From Nocardiopsis alkaliphila YIM 80379 (GTDB lineage Bacteria; Actinomycetota; Actinomycetes; Streptosporangiales; Streptosporangiaceae), in contig NZ_ANBD01000055.1 of the NCBI RefSeq assembly GCF_000341005.1, forward strand, positions 45,378 through 109,377: a DNA stretch of 64,000 bases, read 5' to 3'. Of the stretch, positions 1 to 7,872 are shown piece after piece. Position 1 is the first letter of the stretch; each line of letters begins with the position of its first letter. The position numbers and the translations under genes are program-made. The notes beneath the pieces are model-generated. The model searched no databases. It was not told the DNA's origin and saw only the letters and a list, made by a program, of their open reading frames with translations.

Positions 1-271
1 TCGGATAGCCGTACAGCGCTGCGGTGTCCTGTAACGCATGGACGAGGAACAGACCCATGAAGAGACCGAAGAAGATGGCCGCGCCGACGGCGGTGAGCAC
101 CGCTTCCGGCAAGGAGGCGTCCCATATCGCGTAGCCGGTCGATCCCATGAGGAAACCGAAGAGAATCCCGGAGAACGCCCCCAGGAGGCGTCCGTGTCGC
201 TTCGGGTGCCGGTATGCGTGCGGGGTCATCCGTGCATGGATGCCGAGATAGGGGGGGTGAGGATCGCGCAT
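1..271 (-). CDS. Membrane protein, N-terminal part (runs off window start)
   Basis: The reading frame opens at an ATG at 271 and runs to the first base of the window, so only about 90 N-terminal residues are visible. After a basic, His-rich cytoplasmic stretch (about residues 1-30) two hydrophobic segments follow, the first Phe/Gly-rich around residues 31-50 and the second around residues 58-80, ending in a Tyr-Gly-Tyr-Pro stretch at the edge. It is therefore probably a small integral membrane protein. I do not recognise a family. It lies downstream of the tRNA-Ser gene on the same strand and is probably transcribed separately. Confidence 0.5.
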   Translation of the reverse strand, partial: MRDPHPPYLGIHARMTPHAYRHPKRHGRLLGAFSGILFGFLMGSTGYAIWDASLPEAVLTAVGAAIFFGLFMGLFLVHALQDTAALYGYP

Positions 272-406
272 GAAGGGACTCTAGCCGGGTGCCTCGGAGT
301 GAAGAGCCCGACCACGTAGGGGTCGGGGCGCCCGGAGGACCCTCCGACCTCGGATGGGTGCGGGGGCGTCGGTAGGACTCGGGGTGCGCTGAAGTGCCCG
401 AACGAC

Positions 407-441
407 GAAGGGGCCCCTACCACGTGGGCAGGAACCCCTTC
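407..441 (-). terminator. Hairpin downstream of tRNA-Ser
   Basis: A stem of GAAGGGG pairing with CCCCTTC encloses a CCACGTGG palindrome. It sits just past the 3' end of the tRNA on the minus strand, where a transcription terminator or processing hairpin is expected. There is no clear U-tract, which is common in high-GC genomes. Confidence 0.4.
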
Positions 442-448
442 TCACCGG

Positions 449-535
449 CGGAGGATATGGGATTTGAACCCATGAGGGGATTGCTCCCCAACCGCATTAG
501 CAGTGCGGCGCCCTAGGCCTCTAGGCGAATCCTCC
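449..535 (-). tRNA. tRNA-Ser (anticodon GCU)
   Basis: Read on the minus strand, an 87-nt class II tRNA folds from 535 to 449. The acceptor stem is GGAGGAT pairing with ATCCTCC, with discriminator G. The anticodon loop reads CTGCTAA, giving GCU, which decodes AGC/AGU serine codons. A long variable arm (TTGGGGAGCAATCCCC region) and a T-loop GTTCAAATC are present, as expected for serine tRNAs. CCA is not encoded. Confidence 0.95.
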
Positions 536-752
536 TGGCTGCGACCAGCCTACAGAGCGCGGCAGTCCTGCGCAAAACGAATCCCACCCTCGGGCCTCGG
601 GCCGAACGGATCGACACGAACCGGATCGCTCACCTTCAAGGCCGGAGACGGCGCGGGCAGGGGACGTTCGAGGACGACGCCGGGGTGCCCCCGCGTACGG
701 GTACCAGACGAGGTGTGACCGAGATGACGAGGAGGGGAAGCCTCATGTCGGG

Positions 753-1280
753 TCAGAGGGTGGTGCGTTCGATGATGAGGTCGGCGTCGTGGCGCAGTTT
801 CTCCACGGCTCGAGAGAGGGTGCTCTTGACCGTGCCGATGGTCACGCCCATGCGTTCGGCGATCTGCGCCTCGGTGAGGTCGTCGTAGTAGCGAAGGACC
901 ACCGTCGCGCGCTGGCGCCGGGGAAGACGGTCGATGGATCGGCCCACGACGTCGGCCAGGTCACTGCGCCAGGTGGGGTCGTCCACGCGTTGCTCGGGGA
1001 TCTCGTCCGTCGGATAGACGTCCAGGCGGCTGCGGCGCCATTCGGAGATCTGGGTGTTGACCATGGCCCGGCGGACGTATCCGTCACGGGCTTGGGGGTT
1101 GGCGATGCGGCCCCAGGCGAGGAAGGTCTTGACCAGCGCGGCTTGGAGGAGGTCCTCGGCGTCGGCGTGGCTGTTGGTGAGGGAGCGGGCCATGCGCAGC
1201 AAGGCGGGGCCGCGCTCGGACACGTAGCGGCTGAACTCTTCGGAGTTGGGGGTCCGGGTCGTTCCCGTCACGTCGACCAC
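753..1280 (-). CDS. SigE-family RNA polymerase sigma factor (ECF type)
   Basis: A 175-residue ECF-type sigma factor. Region 2 lies at about residues 15-80 (ALLRMARSLTNSHADAEDLL, then the WRR-containing region 2.4). Region 4, with its helix-turn-helix, lies at about residues 110-170 (QRATVVLRYYDDLTEAQIAE, then GTVKSTLSRAVEKLR). The length and the order of these blocks fit the Streptomyces-type SigE family rather than the primary sigma factors. No anti-sigma gene is adjacent, so the inducing signal cannot be read here. It is divergent from the gene at 1461, with about 180 bp between them that must hold both promoters. The start at 1280 is the only one that keeps all of region 2. Confidence 0.85.
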   Translation of the reverse strand: MVDVTGTTRTPNSEEFSRYVSERGPALLRMARSLTNSHADAEDLLQAALVKTFLAWGRIANPQARDGYVRRAMVNTQISEWRRSRLDVYPTDEIPEQRVDDPTWRSDLADVVGRSIDRLPRRQRATVVLRYYDDLTEAQIAERMGVTIGTVKSTLSRAVEKLRHDADLIIERTTL

Positions 1281-1460
1281 CGGCCTTCATGGAACATCCC
1301 GACTCCCGTCGTGCGACGTCACTTCGTACACCGCGGCTTCGGTCCGCCTCTTGACCTCAACTGTCACATAGTGAGCGCAAACAACCAGGAATTACGGTGT
1401 CACGTGGCGACAAACCGCTCGAACCAACCGGTGTCGGGGTAGAGCGGGCCGCGGGTCACA

Positions 1461-2477
1461 ATGGGCCACGGACGGACGAGTCGGGTGGCAGGGGGCGCGA
1501 AGAAGATGCCGGTGATGACGTATGACGGGTGGGATCGACGGCGTTTCACGACCGCACTGCTCGGCCCCGAGGCCGTCCCCGAACCCACCCCCGTCCACCA
1601 CCGCGTCGCCCGCGGCGTGGTCGTGGACGCCACCTCGTACATGCTCTGTCTGGCCACCCCGCAGGGGGAGGAACGTTTCCTCTACGACCGGAACACCGTC
1701 TTCTGGCGGGGTGGCGAGATCCGGCCCACCGAACTGCGCCCGGGGGACGACGCGGTGGTGCGGTGCTCGCATGAGGGGCGTCTGCTCGCCGAACAGGTGT
1801 GGGCCCAGACCGCCCGGGTCACCGGGGTGATCGTGGAACGGGAGGGTGAATCGTTGCTGATCGACCCTGGGCACGGCCGGCCCCGCCTGACGGTGGTCCT
1901 GCCCTACCGCGCCTCCGGGCGGATCTCGGTCCGCCACCCGCGGCTGGAACCGGGTTATCTCTTCGACGCCGTCGGTGTCCGGCGCGGTGGTGAGGTGTGG
2001 GCGTCCCGTCCGGTCACCACCCAACCGCCCCATCCGCTCGACGCGACCCCGCGCCGACCGCCCGTCCACGAGTACTCCACGACCGTCGAGGGCATCGCTA
2101 CCTGGTACGACCCGGCCTGGGGGCGCTCCGCGCACCTGGATCCACGGGCGCAGACGCCCGGCGCCGCCTACCCGGCGTTGGACCGAGCGGGCCACGAGGG
2201 TCGATGCGATCGGCGTACCCCATGCCTGCCCGTGCCGCTGTTGTCGACCGGTGCCACCCTCGGCATACGCAACGACCGCACCCGTGAGACCGCGGTCGTG
2301 CCCGTGATCGACTGCGCCGCGGCCGACAGTTGGTTCTGCGACCTGTGTCCGACCTGTGGGCCCGGGGCCGCCGGTCGGATCGCCTCCCTCACCATGATCT
2401 CCTTCGTCGCCCTGGGCGGGCGGTTGGAGGCTGGCTGCTTCAACGCGACCATGACCGTGGCGACCCGAGAGGAATGA
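1461..2477 (+). CDS. Hypothetical protein with C-terminal RlpA/barwin-like region
   Basis: A 338-residue protein without a confident family. Alternative starts lie at 1506 and 1515, and the latter would begin just before a twin-arginine-like DRRRF stretch. The first two thirds look like beta-rich domains. The C-terminal part starts with GIATWYDPAWGRS, continues with a GATLGIRNDRT segment, and includes a Cys-rich stretch (WFCDLCPTCGPG). This order weakly resembles the double-psi beta-barrel of RlpA/expansin-like proteins, which bind or cleave peptidoglycan; the Asp and GT positions fit only loosely. It is followed 3 bp later by a MauE-like membrane protein, so the pair is probably one operon with an envelope role. 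The assignment is inference. Confidence 0.6.
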   Translation: MGHGRTSRVAGGAKKMPVMTYDGWDRRRFTTALLGPEAVPEPTPVHHRVARGVVVDATSYMLCLATPQGEERFLYDRNTVFWRGGEIRPTELRPGDDAVVRCSHEGRLLAEQVWAQTARVTGVIVEREGESLLIDPGHGRPRLTVVLPYRASGRISVRHPRLEPGYLFDAVGVRRGGEVWASRPVTTQPPHPLDATPRRPPVHEYSTTVEGIATWYDPAWGRSAHLDPRAQTPGAAYPALDRAGHEGRCDRRTPCLPVPLLSTGATLGIRNDRTRETAVVPVIDCAAADSWFCDLCPTCGPGAAGRIASLTMISFVALGGRLEAGCFNATMTVATREE

Positions 2478-2480
2478 GTC

Positions 2481-3323
2481 GTGTCCCCCGAAATCCTCGA
2501 AGCCCTACGCGAGGTTCAGCTGCCGCTGTTGGCGGTACTGCTGTTCCTGGGAGCGGCCGCCAAGGTCATGCCGGGCTCGGAGAGCACCGGTCTCGCGGTG
2601 TTGGTGTCCCAAGGGTGGCGCCGTCCCGTCACACTCGCCACCTGTGTGCTGGAGGCGGTGGCGGCGGTGGCACTGCTGACGGTCACCGGGCCGCTCGGTG
2701 ATGTGGCCCGGATACTCACGGCACTGCTCTTTCTCGTGTCCGTCGTCGTGCTGTCGGTGGTCCGGCGACGTGACCCGGAGGCGGGCTGTGGCTGCTTCGG
2801 TGGATTGAGTCGCGAACCGATCGGGTGGCGCACCCTCACCCGGGCCTCCCTGCTCGCGGTGGCGGCCGCGGCCACGGTCGGTCTGGCCCCCATCGGTTGG
2901 GCTGTGGTGTCCGCACCCACCCCGACTCATGGGGTCGTGCTCGGGGCGGAGCTGCTCCTGTTGGCCTGGCTCAGCCCCGAGCTGCGCGAGATGCTCACAC
3001 GTGCGAGCAGCACCGAACCGTGCGCCCTACGGGAGGTCTCCCCACGACGGACACTGCGACGGTTGCGCCGTAGTGACGTCTGGCGCGCCAACGCGGGGGT
3101 GATGCTCGGTGGGGAACCCGAGGACACCTGGCGTCATGGCTGCTGGCGTTTCCTGCGTTATGACGGCATGCGCCATGGTCGCCATGTCGACGTGGTCTAC
3201 GCGGTGCGCCTCGACGGGCCGCGCCGGACCGGTGTGCGCTCGGTCCTGGTGGACCGTGAGAGCGGCACGGTGGTCGCCACCTCCGGGGCGGTCGCCACCC
3301 TCGATTTCCAGGGGACGTCGTGA
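2481..3323 (+). CDS. MauE/DoxX-like integral membrane protein
   Basis: A 280-residue membrane protein. The N-terminal half (about residues 10-170) contains five hydrophobic segments and a CGCFGG motif around residue 100. This is the Cys-Gly-Cys-Phe-Gly signature of MauE-type proteins, which are linked to redox maturation of secreted proteins. The C-terminal part (about residues 185-280) is basic and soluble, and it has no partner domain I recognise. The start lies 3 bp after the stop of the upstream gene, implying translational coupling. A role in cofactor or disulfide handling at the membrane is known for MauE; the substrate here is unknown. Confidence 0.7.
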   Translation: MSPEILEALREVQLPLLAVLLFLGAAAKVMPGSESTGLAVLVSQGWRRPVTLATCVLEAVAAVALLTVTGPLGDVARILTALLFLVSVVVLSVVRRRDPEAGCGCFGGLSREPIGWRTLTRASLLAVAAAATVGLAPIGWAVVSAPTPTHGVVLGAELLLLAWLSPELREMLTRASSTEPCALREVSPRRTLRRLRRSDVWRANAGVMLGGEPEDTWRHGCWRFLRYDGMRHGRHVDVVYAVRLDGPRRTGVRSVLVDRESGTVVATSGAVATLDFQGTS

Positions 3324-3344
3324 GGACCATCCTGAGGGCGACGC

Positions 3345-4046
3345 TCAGCCGAGCATCTGTCCCTGGCGTTCGATGGCGGCCTCGCTGAAGTCCGTGAGCA
3401 TCCGCTCGTACACCGCGGGGTCGCCCGCTCCCATGATCGAGGTGGTACCGAGCAACCCACCGTTGCGGTACATCACGGTGTACATGTGGTTCTCGCCGTT
3501 GTCGTCGCTGACCCGGATGACGAAGGAACGGGATGCGTCGCCCACGGTGGGAAGGTCCAGTTCATCGACCCCGTACTCGGAGCTGCTGCCGTCCTCGTAG
3601 GTGGCGGTGTACTCCGAGCAGCTCTCCGGCGGTTCGGTGGCCAGGGCCTCGGTGGCGGTGTCCTCGTCGAGCCACACCAGGATGTGCGACACGGTGCCGG
3701 GTCCCCACTCGTAGGCGGCCACGGACGCGGGGGCCGCACGCACCGTGTCCAGTGCGCTCCAGCTGTTGGCGGCGTCCAGGCACTCGGGCTTGTCCAGTTC
3801 GGTGGAAGCTCGGACCTGTTCGGAGTGTTGCACTGTGACAAGTTCGGAGTAGGTACCGCTCTCACTGCTCTCGGCCAGCAGGGTCGCGTCCTTGACACTC
3901 AGTGGTTGGGCCTCGTGCAGTTCCACCGCGGCCTCCGTGTCGGGGCCGCCGCTCTGTTCCCGCTCCTGTTCCTGACCGCCGCAGGCGGCCAGGAACAGTG
4001 CGACCGACATGGCCACGGTCGCGCGCGTGGATTGACGGAAAGGCAT
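3345..4046 (-). CDS. Secreted lipoprotein, unknown function
   Basis: A 233-residue lipoprotein. The signal peptide has basic residues (RQSTR), a hydrophobic core and a lipobox LAAC ending at Cys22, followed by a Gln/Glu-rich linker that is typical of exposed actinobacterial lipoproteins. The mature domain is acidic, with two further Cys residues that could form a disulfide. It resembles sensor- or PknH-like extracellular domains only in general character. The start at 4046 is chosen for the lipobox spacing and the good ribosome site (GGAG) 8 bases upstream. It is convergent with the membrane gene ending at 3323 and divergent from hisC. Confidence 0.75.
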   Translation of the reverse strand: MPFRQSTRATVAMSVALFLAACGGQEQEREQSGGPDTEAAVELHEAQPLSVKDATLLAESSESGTYSELVTVQHSEQVRASTELDKPECLDAANSWSALDTVRAAPASVAAYEWGPGTVSHILVWLDEDTATEALATEPPESCSEYTATYEDGSSSEYGVDELDLPTVGDASRSFVIRVSDDNGENHMYTVMYRNGGLLGTTSIMGAGDPAVYERMLTDFSEAAIERQGQMLG

Positions 4047-4154
4047 GGTGATATCTCCTGGTTTGTGCAATATTTCCGCTTGGAGCGGTGGTCGCCCCGG
4101 ACCCCTCATTGCTGAGAGTGTCGCGGGGATAGCACAAAGTATTGAGGAAGGACA

Positions 4155-5237
4155 ATGGTGTCGGAGTCGAAATCGCCATATCTGCGGGCGGTCCTGGAAA
4201 CCATCCCCGCCTACAAGCCCGGCCGTAAGGTCGTCGGTCCCGATGGGCGCTCCATCAAGCTGTCCTCCAACGAGAGCCCCTACGGTCCGCTCCCGTCCGT
4301 GCGTGAGGCCATCGCCCACGCCTCGGCCGACCTGAACCGCTACCCGGATCCGGGGTCCACCGCGCTCGTCGCTCGCCTCGCCGGGCACCTGGGAGTGCCG
4401 GAGGAACACGTCGCGCTGGGGGCCGGCTCCGTCGGTCTGCTCCAGCAACTCCTGGAAGCCGTGGGGGAGGCCGGCGTGGAGGTCGTTTACGCCTGGCGCT
4501 CCTTCGAGGCCTATCCGCTCCTGGCCGAGCTGTCCGGTGTCACGTCGGTCCGCGTTCCACTCAAGGACGAGACCCACGATCTCGAGGCCCTGCTCGAAGC
4601 CATCACCGACAACACCCGCATGGTGTTGGTGTGCAACCCGAACAACCCGACCGGTACCACCGTCCGGGAACGAGAGCTGGTCGACTTCTTGGACCGGGTG
4701 CCCGACCACGTACTGGTCATCTTGGACGAGGCCTACCGAGAATACGTTCGCGATCCGAAGGTCCCCGACGGCGTCGCCCTGTACGCGAACCGGCCCAACG
4801 TGGCCGTCCTGCGCACCTTCTCCAAGGCCTACGGCCTGGCCGCCGTGCGTCTGGGGTTCCTCGTCGGACACCCACACGTGATCGGTGCGGTCAACAAGAC
4901 CCTTGTGCCCTTCGCGGTCAACCACCTCGCCCAGGCGGCCGGTATCGCTTCCCTGGATGCGGAGGAGGAGCTCTTGGAGCGGGTGGCCGTCACCGTTCAG
5001 GAGCGTGAGCGTGTCCGTGAGGCCCTGCTGGCCTCCGGGTGGAAGGTGCCTCCCACCGAGGCCAACTTCGTGTGGCTGCGTGCGGATGAGGACACCCTGG
5101 ACTTCGCCGGGGCCTGCGCCGCGGTCGGTGTCTCGGTGCGTCCGTTCGATGGCGAGGGTGCTCGCGTCAGTATCGGTACCCCCCAGGAGAACGACGTGTT
5201 CCTGTCGGTGGCCACCACCTACGCCAAGCGTCGCTGA
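4155..5237 (+). CDS. hisC: Histidinol-phosphate aminotransferase
   Basis: A 360-residue class I/II PLP aminotransferase of the HisC type. It converts imidazole-acetol phosphate and glutamate to histidinol phosphate. Visible features are the SSNESPYGP substrate-binding opening (about residue 38), RYPDPG (about 58), CNPNNPTGT (about 160), the LDEAYREY stretch, and FSKAYGLAAVRLGF, which carries the PLP lysine. The length is normal. It stands alone rather than in a his operon. Its last 115 codons (from residue 246) are repeated as a broken copy at 58428-58776, with no indels and about eleven amino-acid changes. The gene therefore marks the left border of the inserted island and may itself be a hybrid of resident and incoming sequence. 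Confidence 0.93.
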   Translation: MVSESKSPYLRAVLETIPAYKPGRKVVGPDGRSIKLSSNESPYGPLPSVREAIAHASADLNRYPDPGSTALVARLAGHLGVPEEHVALGAGSVGLLQQLLEAVGEAGVEVVYAWRSFEAYPLLAELSGVTSVRVPLKDETHDLEALLEAITDNTRMVLVCNPNNPTGTTVRERELVDFLDRVPDHVLVILDEAYREYVRDPKVPDGVALYANRPNVAVLRTFSKAYGLAAVRLGFLVGHPHVIGAVNKTLVPFAVNHLAQAAGIASLDAEEELLERVAVTVQERERVREALLASGWKVPPTEANFVWLRADEDTLDFAGACAAVGVSVRPFDGEGARVSIGTPQENDVFLSVATTYAKRR

Positions 5238-5283
5238 CCCTCGGCCCGATGGCCGAGGCGTGTTTCAGGGGGCACATGCGAAC

Positions 5284-5314
5284 GGGGGCGGGCTCCGGAT
5301 GGAAGCCCGCCCCC
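5284..5314. terminator. Bidirectional terminator after hisC (left copy)
   Basis: An 11-bp perfect GC stem (GGGGGCGGGCT pairing with AGCCCGCCCCC) with a 9-base loop lies between hisC and the convergent regulator remnant. The equivalent hairpin is kept in the right-hand repeat at 58822-58851 although its loop differs, which shows selection on the structure. Confidence 0.7.
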
Positions 5315-5341
5315 GTGGGCGGTACGTGTGAACGCGGGGAA

Positions 5342-5470
5342 CTACTTGCCGGCCGCGTCCTTGTCCAGCTTCTCCACGATCAGTCGGTAGAGCTGGCGAG
5401 GGCGGCCGGGTTGCAATGTGCGGTTGGGTGGCAGGGGCCAGGCCAGGCCCTCCTCCACCAGGGTGCGCAG
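5342..5470 (-). pseudogene. 3' fragment of the regulator gene found intact at 58881
   Basis: These are the last 42 codons and the stop of the gene whose full copy is at 58881-60200. The same C-terminal residues are present (PNRTLQPGRPRQLYRLIVE, ending DKDAAGK). Upstream of 5470 homology ends abruptly and the sequence passes into a guanine deaminase remnant on the other strand. There is no start and no DNA-binding domain, so it is non-functional. It marks the left edge of the island. Confidence 0.9.
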
Positions 5471-5531
5471 GTCCACCAGGGTGCGCAGGGGCGAGAAGGA
5501 CTTCCGGCTCTGCCACGACCCGGGACCGCCA

Positions 5532-5932
5532 TCAGCCACTGCCCCACGTCCAACACGTTCCTGGGCAGTGGACTGTTCCCGCTGCACGAGGCCAAGGACC
5601 CGTGGCGCCCGGTGCACGTCGGGCTCGGCATCGACGTGGGCGAGGGGACCACGTTCTCGCTGCTGAGCACGATGGGTGAGGCGTACAAGGTGGCCCAGCT
5701 GCGCGGCCGCTGCCTGGACCCGAAGGCCATCCCGCTGATGGCCCGGCGCGCCGAGCGGGCGGGTTCGGTTTCGGACGTGCTGTTCGCCCTCTCGATCCTG
5801 GGTGCCGAACGGGCGGTGCGCCAGACCTACGTGGCCGGCCGTGCGGTGCTTCCGGAGGTCTCCGGGGAACCGGCGGCAGGGGCGGCGGGGTCCGCGGAAC
5901 GCTCGGCTGAGCGGGTGTCGACCAGCACCTGA
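5532..5932 (+). pseudogene. Guanine deaminase remnant (5' truncated, internally deleted)
   Basis: The frame starts abruptly at a conserved AISHCPTSNTFLGSGLF segment, the Zn-site region near the C-terminal half of guanine deaminase. It continues through GLGIDVGEGTTFSLL and GEAYKVAQLRGR. The next stretch jumps to FALSILGAERAVRQTYVAGR, the extreme C-terminus of the family. The N-terminal 200 or so residues and a middle block are therefore missing. It is a dead purine-salvage gene and overlaps the 3' end of the convergent TetR gene by about 105 bp. It suggests that the island margin has been a site of repeated recombination. Confidence 0.75.
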
Positions 5933-6663
5933 ACACCGTCCAGGACCCGCTCCAGGCCGAAGGAGAACTCGTGGTCCGGGTCGTAGACCGCCTGGTGGGC
6001 GGCGCCGACGGCGGAGCCCACCCGCGAGGCGACCGGGTACTGGGAGTCGTCGATCAGGGCGGCCAGCAGCGGGTTGTAGGTCCGCCACCACTGCTCGTCG
6101 TCCATGCCGGACTCCCGGGCGACCTGCTCCGCGCCCAGGGTCTGCCGGGTGGTGCTCTCCACGTAACCGTTGACCAGGTTGACCGTGGAGTCCATCTCGA
6201 CCTCGCTCAGACCGAGTCCGTCAATGGCGGAGAGCTCATGGTCGTACTTGGCGATGAGGTTCGGGCCGAGCAGGCGCGTGGTGATGGTCTGGAGCATCCA
6301 CGGGTGGCGGATGTACAGGTCGCGGTTGGCGTTGGCGATCCGGCGCAGTCGCTCCCGCCAACCGCCGGAACGGTCGCCGGAGTCCAGGTCGGCGTAGGCG
6401 GCGTCGACCATCAGGTCGATGAGCTCGCCCTTGCCCGGTACGTAGGTGTACAGCGACATCGTGCCCACGCCCAAGGCCTCGGCGACCCGGCGCATGGACA
6501 GCGCGGCGAGCCCTTCGGCGTCGGCGATCTCCGTGGCGGCCACCACGATCCGGTCAACGCTCAGCTCGGGTTTGCCCCGGCGGCGGCTCGCGGGCTCCTG
6601 GGTGCGCCACAGCAGGGCCAGGCTGCGCGCGGGATCGCCACTCTTGTTGTGCTGCGGGGGCAT
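5827..6663 (-). CDS. TetR-family repressor with TetR_C domain
   Basis: A 278-residue TetR-type repressor. The N-terminal helix-turn-helix (about residues 38-85) includes SMRRVAEALGVGTMSLYTYVPGK. The C-terminal ligand domain, containing HPWMLQTITTRLLGPN and GYVEST, is of the tetracycline-repressor (TetR_C) kind, which often senses aromatic polyketides. It is paralogous to the gene at 14928: both share DPARSLALLWRT and LGVGTMSLYTYVPGK. A perfect 16-bp-arm palindrome lies directly upstream (6682-6721), so it is probably autoregulated. Related half-sites precede the DrrAB-type exporter at 7873, which makes it a good candidate for product-induced export control. The extended C-terminus after about residue 255 is low-complexity Ala/Pro. 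Confidence 0.85.
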   Translation of the reverse strand: MPPQHNKSGDPARSLALLWRTQEPASRRRGKPELSVDRIVVAATEIADAEGLAALSMRRVAEALGVGTMSLYTYVPGKGELIDLMVDAAYADLDSGDRSGGWRERLRRIANANRDLYIRHPWMLQTITTRLLGPNLIAKYDHELSAIDGLGLSEVEMDSTVNLVNGYVESTTRQTLGAEQVARESGMDDEQWWRTYNPLLAALIDDSQYPVASRVGSAVGAAHQAVYDPDHEFSFGLERVLDGVQVLVDTRSAERSADPAAPAAGSPETSGSTARPAT

Positions 6664-6681
6664 CGGTCCGTCCTGGTGGTG

Positions 6682-6721
6682 GGTCCGTAGGGCGTACGGG
6701 TCAGTGTACGCCCTACGGACC
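6682..6721. promoter_or_regulatory. TetR operator palindrome
   Basis: Perfect inverted repeat: GGTCCGTAGGGCGTAC (6682-6697) and its exact complement (6706-6721), separated by 8 bases. It starts 19 bp upstream of the TetR start codon. The inner GGCGTAC half-site recurs upstream of the exporter at 7811-7835. Confidence 0.8.
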
Positions 6722-6925
6722 GGCCACCGGGGTTCACCGGCGGGGGCGAGGCCGGGCGTTCTGGGTGATCCAGGAGTCCTCGACTACCGCCGGGTCGCCG
6801 AACAGCTCCCGCGTGACCGCTCAGCTGGGGGAGGCGGCCGAAGAGTTCCAGCTGACGACGCTGGGGTCGGCGGCTTCCCGGGATGCGGTCGGCCTCTGGC
6901 CGACCGGGAGCGGATAGGCCGGATC

Positions 6926-7400
6926 TTAGTCAGTGGGGATGAAGGAGCCCGAGACGGTGGCGTCGGCGACCGCCACGGACTTGAAGGCCGCGGCGACCAG
7001 GGCGGCGGCCAGTAGCAGCGGCAAGGTGCCCGCGACCACGGTGGTGCGCCCGGTCCGGGCCCGGTGTAGTCGTTCGGCGATGATGGACTCGGTGTGCGCG
7101 TCCACGGCCGAGGTGGGTTCGACCAGGAGCAGGACCTTCGGTGCCCGCGACGTGCAGCGCGGAGTGGGTCTCGGCGTCACCGCGGGTTCCGTGCGGGTCC
7201 AGGACCTCGCGCAGGGAACCGGCGAACAGGTAGGTGTCGTTGTCGGACACCAGGATCCGGTGGCGGACCTCGTCGAGTGCCAGATCGCGCAGCGGCACCC
7301 CGCCCCAGCCGGTATCGGAGGAGGTGTAGCGGCCCAGCCGGTCCATGAGGTCGGTGGTGTGCCGGCCGTCCGTGCTGACCAGGGTGGTGCTCCGGACCAT
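6926..7400 (-). pseudogene. ABC exporter ATPase remnant
   Basis: Minus-strand frames carry pieces of an ABC-type multidrug exporter nucleotide-binding domain. One frame has VPLRDLALDEVRHRILVSDND and FAGSLREVLDP, the region before the signature motif. A second frame has KVLLLVEPTSAVDAHTE, an altered Walker B/D-loop, followed by GRTTVVAGTLPLLL. The signature region between them is missing and a frameshift joins the two pieces. It is the relic of a second exporter. The 6722-6925 stretch beside it holds no gene that I can support. Confidence 0.6.
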
Positions 7401-7763
7401 AAGGCCCGGGACTAGTCCAGTTCGGGCAAGGGGTATTGGCGGATCGCGAACTCGTGGATTCTCGCCCGGGCACTGCCCAACGCCTACTGGGACGACCTTG
7501 GTCTGCGGTCGTTGAGCGGGCCCTATCGCCGTTTCAGGCGAGCGGTCTGACGAACCGCCGGGTGCGTGGTCCGCATGTCCGGTGGTGTGGGAGGCGGGTC
7601 GGGCGGCCCGACCCGCCTACCCGATTCTGTGCCGGGTGTTGGCCGATCCTTCACCGGGGCCGACTCGCTTCGTTCGATCCTTGCCGGCCGGGCCGAGCGC
7701 GTCCCAAGTGTGCCTCTGGCCCCTCTCCCTAACGTCTGTGGAGGGCGGGCCGAGAACATGCTT
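7401..7763. other. Intergenic remnant DNA, no supported gene
   Basis: No convincing open frame with a ribosome site is present. A short minus-strand tail (HEFAIRQYPLPELD then stop) and a plus-strand piece (LPNAYWDDLGLRSL) look like ends of lost genes, but I cannot assign them. The stretch leads into the exporter promoter region. Confidence 0.4.
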
Positions 7764-7835
7764 CGTACAGCGTACGGGAATTTTTGCGGAATCCCTTGTG
7801 TCCATGGTTTCGTATAGCGTACTGTACGGCGTACG
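7764..7835. promoter_or_regulatory. Exporter promoter with TetR-type half-sites
   Basis: CGTACAGCGTACG (7764-7776) and CGTATAGCGTACTGTACGGCGTACG (in two overlapping palindromic units, 7811-7835) lie 40-110 bp upstream of the exporter ATPase start. They share the GCGTAC core with the TetR operator at 6682-6721. An AT-rich stretch between them could hold the -10/-35 elements. Repression by one or both TetR paralogues is the natural reading. Confidence 0.7.
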
Positions 7836-7872
7836 ACAAGCAGGGTCGATTGATGGCTCTGAGGAGGATGCT

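Larger units (their letters stand above)
4889..5470. repeat. Island boundary direct repeat, left copy
   Basis: This 582-bp segment is collinear with 58428-59009 at a constant offset of 53539 bp. The hisC stop and the regulator stop align exactly. The two copies differ by scattered substitutions, most of them silent in hisC, and they are noticeably more different in the short intergenic part. The segment covers hisC residues 246-360, the bidirectional terminator and the last 42 codons of the convergent regulator gene. Homology stops at GGTGCGCAG (5470). Beyond that point the sequence has a short tandem echo (TCCACCAGGGTGCGCAG) and then unrelated DNA. Confidence 0.9.

Noticed and set aside
789..1442. 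Plus-strand frame opposite the sigma factor
   Set aside because: It is a shadow of the sigma-factor gene caused by high GC at third positions; it has no ribosome site and no family resemblance.
5249..5531. N-terminal extension of the guanine deaminase frame as a real protein
   Set aside because: This part of the frame runs antisense through the regulator fragment and has no family similarity; the homology begins only at about 5532.
7582..7872. Longer N-terminus of the DrrA-like ATPase
   Set aside because: The added residues run through the operator palindromes and do not resemble ABC ATPases; the TTG at 7873 has a strong ribosome site.
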